Assembly (NCBI RefSeq): GCF_007474545.1
Contig: NZ_VKOG01000001.1
Span: forward strand, 124,001 to 188,000
DNA: 64,000 nucleotides
Reading direction: 5' to 3'
Source of the DNA: Chryseobacterium binzhouense
GTDB lineage: Bacteria; Bacteroidota; Bacteroidia; Flavobacteriales; Weeksellaceae
This document shows positions 35,252 through 44,190 of the stretch, in pieces. The notes below the pieces were generated by a model, which made no database searches, had not been told where the DNA came from, and worked only from the letters and a program-made list of their open reading frames with translations. The stretch's first letter is position 1. Each line of letters starts with the position of its first letter. The position numbers were made by a program, and so were the translations under genes.

Positions 35252-35502
35252 ATTATAATTTATTTAATCTTGCAAATTTATTGATTTTTATCTTTATAGC
35301 ATTTCCAAATGTACTAAATATTAATTTCTTGCTTTGTTTAAGGTTAAACAAATGCTTTTTCATAGGTTAAAAATATAATTAACAACCATTAAAACAGATA
35401 ATTGAATAGTTTTTGTTTGAAAATACTATTTTAAACATAGTTTTCTTTTGGTGTTATGTTTAAAATATTAAGAAATATTAACAGACGTATGTAAAATAAC
35501 TT

Positions 35503-35510
35503 TATATTTG
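35503..35510 (+). promoter_or_regulatory. -7 element before the FadL-like porin
   Basis: TATATTTG fits TANNTTTG 19 bases before the ATG at 35530. No TTG box is visible at the usual distance. Confidence 0.45.
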
Positions 35511-35529
35511 ACTTATATAATAATAGTCT

Positions 35530-36768
35530 ATGAAAAAAATATTAATATCAACTGCTTTATTAGCTGGGGTTTTATCTTACGCAGGAGGCTTCAGAGTTTC
35601 TTTGCAAGGGGTAAAACAACTGGCAATGGCACACACGAGTGCCCATGCTGAAGACGCAAGTGTAGCGTTCTTCAACCCAGCAGGGATGTCATTCATTCCA
35701 TCAAAACTAAGTATTGTTGCGGGAGGTTTCGGAGCAAGTAATAAAATAACTTTTCAAAATCTGAATACTTTAACAAGCACAGAAACAGATAATCCTCTTG
35801 GAACGCCTATTTATGCTGCTATTGCTTACAGACCTATCAAAAATTTATCCGTAGGTTTCAGTTTTACCACTCCTTTCGGAAGTACAATTCAGTATCCGAA
35901 TGACTGGGAAGGAAAAGAGCTTGTACAGAAACTTGAGCTGAAAAGCTTTTATTTCCAGCCGATGGTTTCCGTAAAAATGGCAGACTGGCTTTCTTTTGGT
36001 GCAAGTTATATTTACGCCAAAGGAAAGGTTGATTGGGATAAAGCAGTCACTCAATTCAGCGGAACAGTTAACATTAATGATGATGAAGCGAGCGGACATG
36101 GGTTTGGTTTCGGATTTTATTTCAGACCTGATCCTAAGCTTGATGTAAGTATTGCTTACCGTTCTCCTGTTGATATGAAAGCCAAAAACGGAACGGCAAC
36201 CTTCAGAGTCCCTGCCCAAAATACCGTAAACGGACTTTTAGGTCTTAATGGCGCAGGACAGGACAGCTTTACTGCAACCTTACCGCTTGTAGAAGAGTAC
36301 ACTATTGGTATGACTTACAAGGTTACGCCTAAATGGCTCATTTCTGCAGACTTTAACTATCACGGATGGCAAAGGTACAGCAAGCTTACTCTAGATTTTG
36401 CTAATGCGCCTATCGGAAATCAGGCAGATCCTACCGTTTTGGTTTCTCCTAAAAACTTCCGAAATGCAAAAACTTTCAGATTAGGAACTCAATATGCATT
36501 TACCAATATGATCTATGGCCGTCTTGGGGCATATTATGATGAATCGCCGTATTCTGATGAGAATTTCATTCCGGAAACTCCATCATTCAACACCTATGTT
36601 GTAACGGGAGGACTTGGATTTAAACTAAAACAATTCGGAGTTGATATTGCAGGAGGTTATGCAATGCCGCAGTCTAGAGATGTAAAAAATTCAAACCTTG
36701 GTTTCTACGGTCAGGCTAAAGCACAGGCATTCTATTTTGGTCTGGGATTATCTTATAACGCATTTTAA
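35530..36768 (+). CDS. OmpP1/FadL-type outer-membrane protein
   Basis: The 412-residue protein has a short signal peptide (about 1-19) followed by GGFRVSLQGVKQLAMAHTSAHAEDASVAFFNPAGM. The NPAGM motif near residue 56 and the small hatch segment are typical of FadL-like channels. Alternating aromatic strands follow to a C-terminal ending in LGLSYNAF with a terminal aromatic, as in beta-barrels. By family it takes up hydrophobic compounds such as fatty acids. The lipase-like gene begins nine bases after its stop, consistent with a lipid-acquisition pair. Confidence 0.88.
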   Translation: MKKILISTALLAGVLSYAGGFRVSLQGVKQLAMAHTSAHAEDASVAFFNPAGMSFIPSKLSIVAGGFGASNKITFQNLNTLTSTETDNPLGTPIYAAIAYRPIKNLSVGFSFTTPFGSTIQYPNDWEGKELVQKLELKSFYFQPMVSVKMADWLSFGASYIYAKGKVDWDKAVTQFSGTVNINDDEASGHGFGFGFYFRPDPKLDVSIAYRSPVDMKAKNGTATFRVPAQNTVNGLLGLNGAGQDSFTATLPLVEEYTIGMTYKVTPKWLISADFNYHGWQRYSKLTLDFANAPIGNQADPTVLVSPKNFRNAKTFRLGTQYAFTNMIYGRLGAYYDESPYSDENFIPETPSFNTYVVTGGLGFKLKQFGVDIAGGYAMPQSRDVKNSNLGFYGQAKAQAFYFGLGLSYNAF

Positions 36769-36777
36769 TTGAATAAT

Positions 36778-38217
36778 ATGAAAAAAATAATAATATCTAC
36801 ACTTGCTGTTTCTGCTTTGTTTTTTACAACCAGCTGTGAAACAGATTTTGACACCGATGTAAAAGATATAGTCGTGAGCAAAGGTGAGGCAGATTTTACA
36901 AGATACGTTGCTTTAGGAAACTCATTAACTTCCGGTTACAGAGACGGTGCCCTTTACAGTGATGGACAAAAGGAATCTTACCCAAATATGCTTTCAATGC
37001 AGATGAAACTTGCAGGCGGCGGCGATTTCAAACAGCCAATGATGCCGAATAACGTGGGAGGATTTATCGGAATCCCCGGTTTTCCAGGAAAATTAGAGCT
37101 AAAAATGGTTAATGGTGCGTTATCTCCAGTAAATAATAGCGCTGCCGCTACATTGGATAATATTGCTTCAGGAGGTTCATATCAAAATATGGGTGTTCCG
37201 GGAGCAAAAGTTTCTCATTTGCTGGCTCCTGGCTACGGTAATCCTGCAGGACTTTCAGCGGGATTGGCAAATCCCTATTTTGTAAGATTTGCTGCTAATC
37301 CCACTACTTCTTCTGTTGTAGGAGACGCTCTTGCTCAGAACCCAACTTTTATCTCTTTATGGATTGGCGCTAATGATGTATTAGGATACGCTACTTCAGG
37401 AGGTGATGGATCAAACCCCATAACTCCTGTTGATGGAACTGTTGGAGTTGGCTTTACAAGCACTTATACTACTTTAATCAATACGTTGTTTCCGGCAGGA
37501 ACTACAAGAAAAGGAGTAATTGCAAACATTCCGAGCGTAACAAATGTTCCTTTTTTCACAAGAGTTCCGGCAATGCCACTGACCAATCTGACGGATGCTC
37601 AGGTTTCTCAGCTGAACGGAGGTTATGCTGCTTACAACGCAGGATTAGCGCAGGCAAAAGCCTTGGGCGCAATCAACGATGCTGAGTATCAAAAAAGATT
37701 AATAAAATTTACTGCAGGAGCCGGTGCTAACGGAGCTGTTATCGTAGATAAAGATTTATCTCCTGTTCCTGGATTACCAAAATACAGACAAACTACTTCA
37801 AAGGATTATATTTTATTAACCGCAAGTGCTGTTCTTACCCCTCAAGCTGGTGGAGGAACTTCTGTTCCTTTGGAAGACAAACTTGTACTTACGGAAATGG
37901 AGGCTGCAAAAGTTTTAGCAGCAACAGCATCTTATAATACAACCATTAAATCATTGGCTGATTCTAAAGGTCTTGCATTTGTTGATATGAATGCAAAAAT
38001 GCTGGAACTTAATTCGAAATCCGGAATCGTATGGAACGGAGTAAAATATACTGCAACGTTTGTTACAGGAGGAGCATTCTCTTTGGACGGAGTTCACCTT
38101 ACCGGAAGAGGATATGCTATTGTTGCCAATGAATTTATTAAATCAATTAATGCTAAGTACAAATCTACTTTACCAGAGGTTGATTCAAATAAATATTCAG
38201 GCGTAACTTTCCCTTAA
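36778..38217 (+). CDS. SGNH/GDSL hydrolase lipoprotein
   Basis: From the ATG at 36778 the protein has 479 residues with a lipoprotein signal (lipobox FTTSC, Cys about 20). The SGNH blocks are present: YVALGNSLTSGY (about 42-53, nucleophile Ser), GVPGAKV (block II Gly, about 140), WIGANDVLGY (block III Asn, about 200) and DGVHLTGRGYAIVANEF near the C-terminus (Asp-His pair). It should be an esterase or lipase on the outer membrane. It follows the FadL-like porin by nine bases, suggesting hydrolysis and uptake of an acylated substrate. Confidence 0.88.
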   Translation: MKKIIISTLAVSALFFTTSCETDFDTDVKDIVVSKGEADFTRYVALGNSLTSGYRDGALYSDGQKESYPNMLSMQMKLAGGGDFKQPMMPNNVGGFIGIPGFPGKLELKMVNGALSPVNNSAAATLDNIASGGSYQNMGVPGAKVSHLLAPGYGNPAGLSAGLANPYFVRFAANPTTSSVVGDALAQNPTFISLWIGANDVLGYATSGGDGSNPITPVDGTVGVGFTSTYTTLINTLFPAGTTRKGVIANIPSVTNVPFFTRVPAMPLTNLTDAQVSQLNGGYAAYNAGLAQAKALGAINDAEYQKRLIKFTAGAGANGAVIVDKDLSPVPGLPKYRQTTSKDYILLTASAVLTPQAGGGTSVPLEDKLVLTEMEAAKVLAATASYNTTIKSLADSKGLAFVDMNAKMLELNSKSGIVWNGVKYTATFVTGGAFSLDGVHLTGRGYAIVANEFIKSINAKYKSTLPEVDSNKYSGVTFP

Positions 38218-38240
38218 AATAAAGGAAATGTAAAAACTTA

Positions 38241-38274
38241 AAAACCACAGGATTGATTCTTGTGGTTTTTTTTT
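38241..38274 (+). terminator. Terminator after the SGNH hydrolase gene
   Basis: AAAACCACA (38241-38249) pairs with TGTGGTTTT (38261-38269), followed by T residues. Its right arm overlaps the prs promoter. Confidence 0.75.
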
Positions 38275-38281
38275 AAATTTG
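38253..38281 (+). promoter_or_regulatory. Promoter for prs-rplY
   Basis: TTG (38253-38255), an 18-base spacer and TAAATTTG (38274-38281) match the consensus, 20 bases before the prs ATG. Confidence 0.65.
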
Positions 38282-38301
38282 CACAATCTTAAAAAGTAAA
38301 A

Positions 38302-39240
38302 ATGGCTGATCAACAAAGTTATCTGTTTTCAACAAGAACAAGCAAGGATCTTGCAGAAAAAATCGCCCAGCATTATGGGAAAGAATTAGGAAAAATTATC
38401 ATTCAGGAGTTCAGCGACGGAGAGTTTGAGCCTGTTTTGGACGAATCCGTGAGAGGAGGAAGAGTATTCCTTATCGGATCTACCTTTCCGCCAGCAGACA
38501 ATCTTTTAGAACTGCTTCTAATGATTGATGCTGCTAAAAGAGCTTCTGCAAAAAGCATCACTGTTGTACTTCCTTATTTCGGACTTGCAAGACAAGACAG
38601 AAAAGACAAGCCAAGAGCTCCGATAGGGGCAAAACTGGTTGCCAATCTTTTAACAGCAGCCGGAGCGACAAGAATCATGACGATGGATCTTCATGCAGAC
38701 CAGATTCAGGGATTCTTTGAGATTCCTGTAGATCATTTGTATGCTTCTACCATCTTTGTTGATTACATCAAAGACCTAAATCTGGATAATCTTACCATTG
38801 CATCTCCGGATATGGGAGGTGCCAAAAGAGCAAAAAATTATGCCGGTCACTTAGGAGCAGATGTTGTGATTGCTTATAAAGAAAGAAAAAAAGCAAATGT
38901 GGTAGAGGAAATGTTTTTAATTGGCGACGTAGAGGGTAAAAATGTTATTCTGATTGATGATATGATTGATACCGCAGGTACACTTTGCAAAGCCGCTGAT
39001 ATTTTAATGGAAAAAGGAGCAAAATCTGTAAGAGCAATGGCGACTCACGGAGTACTTTCAGGAAAGGCTTATGACAATATTCAAAACTCAAAATTACTGG
39101 AAGTTATTGTAACTGACTCAATTCCTGTAAAAACATCTTTGTCATCTAAAATAAAAGTGCTATCTTGCGCCCCATTATTTGCAGATGTGATGAAAATGGT
39201 ACATGAGCACCAATCTATCAGCAGCAAGTTTGTTATATAA
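38302..39240 (+). CDS. prs: Ribose-phosphate pyrophosphokinase
   Basis: The 312-residue class I PRPP synthetase has the family marks: FSDGE (about 36-40), the ATP/ribose-5-phosphate loop ARQDRKDKPRAPIGAKLVAN (about 96-115), DLHADQIQGFF (about 131-141), SPDMGGAKRA (about 171-180) and the PRPP loop VILIDDMIDTAGTL (about 215-228). It makes PRPP for nucleotide, His and Trp synthesis, and supplies the co-substrate of Apt in this window. It forms the common prs-rplY pair with the next gene, 56 bases downstream. Confidence 0.97.
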   Translation: MADQQSYLFSTRTSKDLAEKIAQHYGKELGKIIIQEFSDGEFEPVLDESVRGGRVFLIGSTFPPADNLLELLLMIDAAKRASAKSITVVLPYFGLARQDRKDKPRAPIGAKLVANLLTAAGATRIMTMDLHADQIQGFFEIPVDHLYASTIFVDYIKDLNLDNLTIASPDMGGAKRAKNYAGHLGADVVIAYKERKKANVVEEMFLIGDVEGKNVILIDDMIDTAGTLCKAADILMEKGAKSVRAMATHGVLSGKAYDNIQNSKLLEVIVTDSIPVKTSLSSKIKVLSCAPLFADVMKMVHEHQSISSKFVI

Positions 39241-39296
39241 CTCATAAACAGACTATTGCAAATTAAACTAAAAACAATTTTTTAAATTTTTTATAA

Positions 39297-39932
39297 ATGA
39301 AATCTATTACAATTCAAGGTACAAAAAGAGAAAGCGTGGGCAAAAAGTCTACAAAAGCTTTACGTGATGCTGAATTAGTTCCTTGTGTTGTTTACGGAGG
39401 TGGTGAACCATTGAACTTCTCTGCAACAGAGAAATCTTTCAAAGGTTTGGTATACACTCCTGAAGCACACACGGTATCTATTGAGGTTGATGGTCAGACA
39501 ATTCCGGCTGTTCTTCAGGATATTCAGTTTCACCCGATTACAGACAAAATTATTCATGCAGACTTTTACAGATTATCAGACGATAAGCCTGTTATCATGG
39601 AGGTTCCTGTAAGAATTACTGGTCGTTCTAAAGGTGTTGTAGCTGGTGGTGTTCTTCGTCAGTCTTTCAGAAAATTAAAAGTAAAAGCTTTACCTGCTAA
39701 CTTACCGGATGAGATCGTGGTAGATGTTACTCCATTAAAGATTGGTAACAAACTTTATGTAGGTGGTATTAAAGCTGAAGGATATTCTTTTATGCATCCT
39801 GACAACGCAGTTGTTGTAGCTGTTAAGATGTCTAGAAATGCAATGAAAGGAGGTGCAGCAGCACAGGATGATGATGAGGACGAAGTAGAAGGAGAAGCTC
39901 CTGCAGCTGAAGAAACTACTGCAGCAGAATAA
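39297..39932 (+). CDS. rplY: 50S ribosomal protein bL25/general stress protein Ctc
   Basis: The 211-residue protein has the L25 domain at the N-terminus ([20 protein letters not shown], then [11 protein letters not shown] at about 29-39). The CTC-type beta domain follows ([20 protein letters not shown], about 85-104), and the tail is acidic and Ala/Glu-rich. It binds 5S rRNA in the ribosome. It is the second gene of the prs-rplY operon and ends at a strong hairpin. Confidence 0.96.
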   Translation: MKSITIQGTKRESVGKKSTKALRDAELVPCVVYGGGEPLNFSATEKSFKGLVYTPEAHTVSIEVDGQTIPAVLQDIQFHPITDKIIHADFYRLSDDKPVIMEVPVRITGRSKGVVAGGVLRQSFRKLKVKALPANLPDEIVVDVTPLKIGNKLYVGGIKAEGYSFMHPDNAVVVAVKMSRNAMKGGAAAQDDDEDEVEGEAPAAEETTAAE

Positions 39933-39952
39933 GATTTTCTTACTCTAAATAT

Positions 39953-39984
39953 AAAAAAACCTGTCGCTTTGACAGGTTTTTTTG
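39953..39984. terminator. Bidirectional terminator between rplY and the GLPGLI gene
   Basis: AAAAACCTGTC (39955-39965) pairs with GACAGGTTTTT (39971-39981) around loop GCTTT, with T-runs on both strands. Confidence 0.85.
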
Positions 39985-39993
39985 TTGACAATA

Positions 39994-40821
39994 TTACAGC
40001 TCAATAGGATTACTGTTGTTTTTCACTTCTTCTTTTATTCTTTCCTCTATTCTTTTTCGCATTTCCGCAGGATTCTGACTACGGTTTCCGCCCATTCTCA
40101 TCGGCGCAGAGATTCCTCCTGAAGACTGATTCATAAATGACATCGGATCAGAGATAAATTTTTGCTGCTGCTTGATATAATCTTTACGTTTTACCTTAAC
40201 CACATTCCCAAACTGATTCATTTCCGGAAAATCTGAAATTTTATAATTTCTCATCAAATCAAAAGAATAATCACCTTTAGTATCTTCAACTTTCACTATC
40301 AATCCGGGTAATCCGCTGAATTTGTACGGTCCGTCCTGATACGGGAGATCTGTTGTAAACCATGCCGTCCACTTTCTTCCGCCAAAATCAGTTTCAGCTT
40401 TTTGTACTTTATAATCCCCTATTTTCATCGTCTCAGATAAGATTTTCCATTCTACAGGTCTGTCTTCTTCATAAGAATAAATATCTCTTCCTATCCTGTC
40501 TTTATAAATTGTTTTTTGATCTTTTTTACTTTTTTCAATTGAATAATTGATGGAAGATCTAAAATTTTGTATTTGTTCACGATTAAAACCTCTTGTACCA
40601 ACACTTTGGAAACCCGCCCGAATCACAGAATCTCTTTTTATTCTGTTTTCAGAATAAAACATTGATTTTTCAGCTGAAATATCAAGATATGCATTTTCAG
40701 TTTTTACATCATTTTTATCTTCCGCATTAGGCTTCATCGTAACCTGATAAACAAACCTGTTGGCTTGGGCGAAAGAAAGCTGCGCAATGAGTACCAATGC
40801 AGCAAATCCTATTTTTTTCAT
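39994..40821 (-). CDS. GLPGLI family secreted protein
   Basis: The 275-residue protein has a signal peptide (about 1-19, ending SFAQ) and the family signature KFSGLPGLIVKVED (about 167-180) preceded by WTAWFTTDLPYQDGPY. The family is Bacteroidota-specific, exported and of unknown function. The C-terminus is Arg/Met/Pro-rich and has no sorting domain. It is monocistronic and convergent with rplY. Confidence 0.9.
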   Translation of the reverse strand: MKKIGFAALVLIAQLSFAQANRFVYQVTMKPNAEDKNDVKTENAYLDISAEKSMFYSENRIKRDSVIRAGFQSVGTRGFNREQIQNFRSSINYSIEKSKKDQKTIYKDRIGRDIYSYEEDRPVEWKILSETMKIGDYKVQKAETDFGGRKWTAWFTTDLPYQDGPYKFSGLPGLIVKVEDTKGDYSFDLMRNYKISDFPEMNQFGNVVKVKRKDYIKQQQKFISDPMSFMNQSSGGISAPMRMGGNRSQNPAEMRKRIEERIKEEVKNNSNPIEL

Positions 40822-40931
40822 TGTTCTTATTATTTAGTCTTTTGATTTTAAAAGAAATGTAAAGTTAAAGCTATCAATCATAAATATAGGTAAAATAAAA
40901 ATGCTAATTTTTATTTCCTAATAATTGTTCG

Positions 40932-40939
40932 TATTTTTG
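40932..40939 (+). promoter_or_regulatory. -7 element for the suf operon
   Basis: TATTTTTG fits TANNTTTG, 28 bases before the first suf gene. A TTG at the normal distance is not visible. Confidence 0.45.
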
Positions 40940-40967
40940 CATAATTAAATCATTCTAAATAAATACA

Positions 40968-41297
40968 ATGATAAAGGTTTCAGATCAAGCAAAGGTAAAA
41001 GCGGTTCAGCTGATGACAGAGGATGGCTTTAACCCTGCTGAAGATTATATAAGAGTTGGGGTAAAAAGTGGTGGATGTTCAGGTCTAGAGTATGTTTTGG
41101 GTTTTGATAATAAAAAAGAAGAAACCGATCAGATTTTTGAAGATAACGGAATTAAAATAGTTGTCGAAAAAAAATCTATACTTTATCTGGCAGGTACCAC
41201 CTTAGAATATTCCGGAGGTTTAAATGGAAAAGGATTTGTTTTTAACAATCCGAATGCATCCAGAACGTGTGGTTGTGGAGAGAGTTTTTCTTTATAA
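40968..41297 (+). CDS. sufA: A-type Fe-S carrier (SufA/IscA family)
   Basis: The 109-residue protein has the three conserved cysteines of HesB/IscA proteins: GGCSGLEY (Cys about 37) and the C-terminal TCGCGESF (two Cys about 102-104). It carries Fe-S clusters from the SufBCD scaffold to target proteins. It is the first gene of the suf operon. The next gene, sufB, begins 76 bases later, after a spacer holding 7-nt periodic inverted tracts. Whether it is best called sufA or iscA is not decidable from sequence alone. Confidence 0.93.
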   Translation: MIKVSDQAKVKAVQLMTEDGFNPAEDYIRVGVKSGGCSGLEYVLGFDNKKEETDQIFEDNGIKIVVEKKSILYLAGTTLEYSGGLNGKGFVFNNPNASRTCGCGESFSL

Positions 41298-41349
41298 TTA
41301 GAAATTAGAGTCAGATTTGGAAAGCAGATTATGCGAAATCTAAATCTTA
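41296..41349. repeat. Inverted 7-nt periodic tracts between sufA and sufB
   Basis: The left tract reads AATTAGA twice in tandem (41296-41309). The right tract reads AAATCTA then AATCTTA (41336-41349), and two similar heptads follow before the sufB ATG. AGATTT (41313-41318) and AAATCT (41336-41341) are exact inverted copies. No gene lies between them. Confidence 0.5.
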
Positions 41350-41373
41350 GCCTAAAATCTAAAAAATATCAAA

Positions 41374-42822
41374 ATGAGTAAATATACTGAAGACGACCTT
41401 AGAGTCGATCTGGAAAATAAAAAATACGAATTCGGCTGGGAAACCAAAATTGATTACGAAGATTTCCCAACGGGTTTAGACGAAGATATTGTCCGCGCAA
41501 TTTCTGCAAAAAAGGAAGAGCCGGAATGGATGACAGAATGGCGACTGGAATCTTTCAGGATATGGAAGAAAATGACAGAGCCGGATTGGGCAAACATTAA
41601 GTATGAGAAGCCTGATTTTCAGGCAATCCGATATTATGCTGCACCTAAAGTAAAACCTGAACTGGCAAGTCTGGATGAGGTAGATCCTGAATTATTGAAA
41701 ACTTTTGAAAAATTAGGAATCAATATTGAAGAACAGAAAAGACTTTCGGGAGTTGCAGTAGACATTGTAATGGATTCTGTTTCCGTGAAAACAACCTTTC
41801 AGGATACATTAGCAGAAAAAGGAGTTATCTTCTGTTCAATTTCAGAAGCAATCAAAAATCACCCTGATCTGGTTAAGAAATATCTTGGAAAAGTAGTTCC
41901 GAGAGGAGACAATTTTTATGCAGCTTTAAATTCCGCAGTATTCTCAGACGGAAGTTTCTGCTATATTCCAAAAGGGGTAAGATGTCCGATGGAATTATCT
42001 ACATATTTCCGTATCAATCAGGCAGGAACAGGTCAGTTTGAAAGAACACTTGTGATTGCGGATGAAGGAAGTTATGTATCTTATCTTGAAGGCTGTACTG
42101 CTCCATCCAGAGATGAAAACCAGCTTCACGCCGCAGTGGTAGAACTAATTGCTTTGGATGATGCTGAAATTAAGTATTCTACCGTTCAAAACTGGTATCC
42201 CGGAAATGAAGAAGGAAAAGGTGGTGTTTTTAATTTTGTAACCAAAAGAGGTCTTTGCGAAAGAAGAGCAAAAATTTCATGGACTCAGGTTGAAACAGGT
42301 TCTGCGGTGACGTGGAAATATCCGTCTTGTATCCTGAAAGGAGACGGTTCGATCGGTGAATTCTACTCTATCGCAGTAACCAATAATCATCAGTATGCCG
42401 ACACAGGAACAAAAATGATTCATATTGGAAGAAATACGAAATCAACCATTATTTCAAAAGGAATTTCTGCCGGAAAATCTAACAATTCATATAGAGGATT
42501 GGTGAAAGTAATGCCTTCAGCAAAAGGAGCCAGAAACTTTTCTCAATGTGATTCTTTATTAATGGGTAACGAATGTGGTGCGCATACTTTCCCTTATATA
42601 GAAATTAAAGATCCTTCTGCACAATTGGAGCATGAAGCAACGACTTCAAAAATCGGGGAAGATCAGATTTTTTACTGTAATCAGAGAGGAATTGATACTG
42701 AAAGAGCAATTGCATTAATTGTAAACGGTTTCAGTAAAGAAGTTTTAAATAAACTTCCAATGGAATTTGCTATTGAAGCTCAAAAATTATTGGAGATTTC
42801 TTTGGAGGGTTCTGTAGGATAG
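41374..42822 (+). CDS. sufB: Fe-S assembly scaffold SufB
   Basis: The 482-residue protein is a full-length Suf[11 protein letters not shown] (about 69-78), [19 protein letters not shown] (about 203-221), [22 protein letters not shown] (about 238-259, including the Cys of the sulfur path) and [12 protein letters not shown] (about 402-413). It forms the SufBC2D scaffold with SufC and SufD in the cytoplasm. Its stop codon is seven bases before the left inverted repeat of the GxxExxY cassette. Confidence 0.97.
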   Translation: MSKYTEDDLRVDLENKKYEFGWETKIDYEDFPTGLDEDIVRAISAKKEEPEWMTEWRLESFRIWKKMTEPDWANIKYEKPDFQAIRYYAAPKVKPELASLDEVDPELLKTFEKLGINIEEQKRLSGVAVDIVMDSVSVKTTFQDTLAEKGVIFCSISEAIKNHPDLVKKYLGKVVPRGDNFYAALNSAVFSDGSFCYIPKGVRCPMELSTYFRINQAGTGQFERTLVIADEGSYVSYLEGCTAPSRDENQLHAAVVELIALDDAEIKYSTVQNWYPGNEEGKGGVFNFVTKRGLCERRAKISWTQVETGSAVTWKYPSCILKGDGSIGEFYSIAVTNNHQYADTGTKMIHIGRNTKSTIISKGISAGKSNNSYRGLVKVMPSAKGARNFSQCDSLLMGNECGAHTFPYIEIKDPSAQLEHEATTSKIGEDQIFYCNQRGIDTERAIALIVNGFSKEVLNKLPMEFAIEAQKLLEISLEGSVG

Positions 42823-42829
42823 TTTTTAA

Positions 42830-43427
42830 CGCAAAGCAAGACAAAGTTTTTTTTAATTGTTTGAAAACATTTTAAAGTTAAACTATGCCGCTAAAGCTTA
42901 AGAAAGTAATACAATTTTATTTATCAGACATCAAGAACTTGTTTATCTTTACGAAAATAACATAAGATGAATGAAAACGAAATTTCAAAAATTGTATTCG
43001 AAAGCGGATTAAAAATTCACAGACAAATTGGAATAGGATTATTCGAAAGTGTTTATGAAGAATGCTTGTATTATAAAATTCAAAAAACTGGGTTAATAGT
43101 AGAAAGACAAAAGTTCTTGGACGTTACCTATGATGAATTAGTAATACAGAAAGCCTTTAAAATGGATCTACTTATTGAAAACAAAGTAGTTTTAGAAATA
43201 AAATCAGTAGAAAATCTGAACAGTTTTCATGCTTCTCAACTGAAAAACTATTTGAGATTGGGAAATTATAAATTGGGAATGTTATTAAACTTTAATTCTC
43301 AATTATTTAAAAATGGTGTCAAAAGAATTGCAAACGGTTTAGACTAATTGTATTTCGAAAATAAGTGAAACGCCATTGTTTAACTTAAAACATATACGCA
43401 ACTTAAATCAGCTTGTTTAACCTTGCG
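42830..43427. repeat. Nested inverted repeats bounding the GxxExxY gene
   Basis: The outer pair is CGCAAAGCAAGACAAAG from 42830, matched by the reverse complement of 43412-43427 (CTTGTTTAACCTTGCG). The inner pair is TTTTAAAGTTAAACTATGCCG (42870-42890), matched by the reverse complement of 43371-43390 with about three differences. Order and spacing (about 40-47 bases) agree on both sides, so the gene sits in one extended imperfect inverted repeat of about 600 bp. A 17-base direct repeat also precedes this gene and sufC. Confidence 0.7.
42967..43347 (+). CDS. GxxExxY protein (PD-(D/E)XK-like)
   Basis: The 126-residue protein has the naming motif GLFESVYEECL (about 24-34) and a nuclease-like core: D46 region, FKMDLLIENKVVLEIKSVE (about 60-78, with Asp and the Glu-x-Lys), and the C-terminal LKNYLRLGNYKLGMLLNF (about 88-105). 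The fold belongs to the PD-(D/E)XK superfamily, but no role has been shown for the family that I know of. It lies between sufB and sufC in the same direction, bounded by inverted repeats, and looks like an inserted passenger rather than an Fe-S gene. Confidence 0.85.
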   Translation: MNENEISKIVFESGLKIHRQIGIGLFESVYEECLYYKIQKTGLIVERQKFLDVTYDELVIQKAFKMDLLIENKVVLEIKSVENLNSFHASQLKNYLRLGNYKLGMLLNFNSQLFKNGVKRIANGLD

Positions 43428-43446
43428 ATAATTTATATAAATTAAA

Positions 43447-44190
43447 ATGTTAAATATTAAAAACTTACACGCCAGAATTGAAGATGGCGCTCAAATTTTA
43501 AAAGGTATCAACCTAGAAATAAAGCCGGGCGAAGTTCATGCAATCATGGGACCCAACGGAGCCGGAAAATCTACGCTTTCATCTGTTATTGCCGGAAAAG
43601 AAGATTATGAAATAACCGAAGGCGAGATTATTTTTGATGGTGAAAATATCATCGAAGATGCGCCCGAAGAAAGGGCTCATAAAGGCATTTTTCTTTCGTT
43701 TCAATATCCTGTAGAAATTCCCGGAGTTTCTGTAACTAATTTTATTAAAGCTGCAGTAAACGAAACAAGAAAGGCAAACGGATTTGAAGATATGCCTGCA
43801 AAAGAAATGCTGGCAATGATTCGTGAGAAGTCTGAGAAATTAGGAATCAAAAAAGATTTTCTTTCCAGATCATTGAACGAAGGTTTTTCCGGAGGTGAAA
43901 AGAAAAGAAACGAAATTTTCCAGATGATGATGCTGAATCCTAAATTAGCTATTTTGGATGAAACAGATTCTGGATTGGATATTGATGCTTTAAGAATTGT
44001 GGCAGACGGCGTTAATGCTTTTAAAAATGAAGGAAATGCAGTCCTTCTGATTACGCATTATCAAAGATTATTAAATTATATTCAGCCTGATTTTGTACAC
44101 GTTTTAGCTAACGGAAAAATCATCAAAACCGGAGACAAGTCTTTAGCACTGGAACTAGAAGCTAAAGGCTATGACTGGCTTCTAAATTAA
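43447..44190 (+). CDS. sufC: Fe-S assembly ATPase SufC
   Basis: The 247-residue ABC-type ATPase has Walker A GPNGAGKSTL (about 35-44), the Q-loop in FLSFQYPVEIPG (about 77-88), signature LNEGFSGGEKKR (about 143-154), Walker B LAILDETDSGLD (about 168-179) and switch His in LLITHYQRLL (about 200-209). The YPVEIPGV segment and DETDSGLD wording are typical of SufC. It energises the SufBCD scaffold. It begins 20 bases after the right repeat of the GxxExxY cassette. Confidence 0.97.
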   Translation: MLNIKNLHARIEDGAQILKGINLEIKPGEVHAIMGPNGAGKSTLSSVIAGKEDYEITEGEIIFDGENIIEDAPEERAHKGIFLSFQYPVEIPGVSVTNFIKAAVNETRKANGFEDMPAKEMLAMIREKSEKLGIKKDFLSRSLNEGFSGGEKKRNEIFQMMMLNPKLAILDETDSGLDIDALRIVADGVNAFKNEGNAVLLITHYQRLLNYIQPDFVHVLANGKIIKTGDKSLALELEAKGYDWLLN

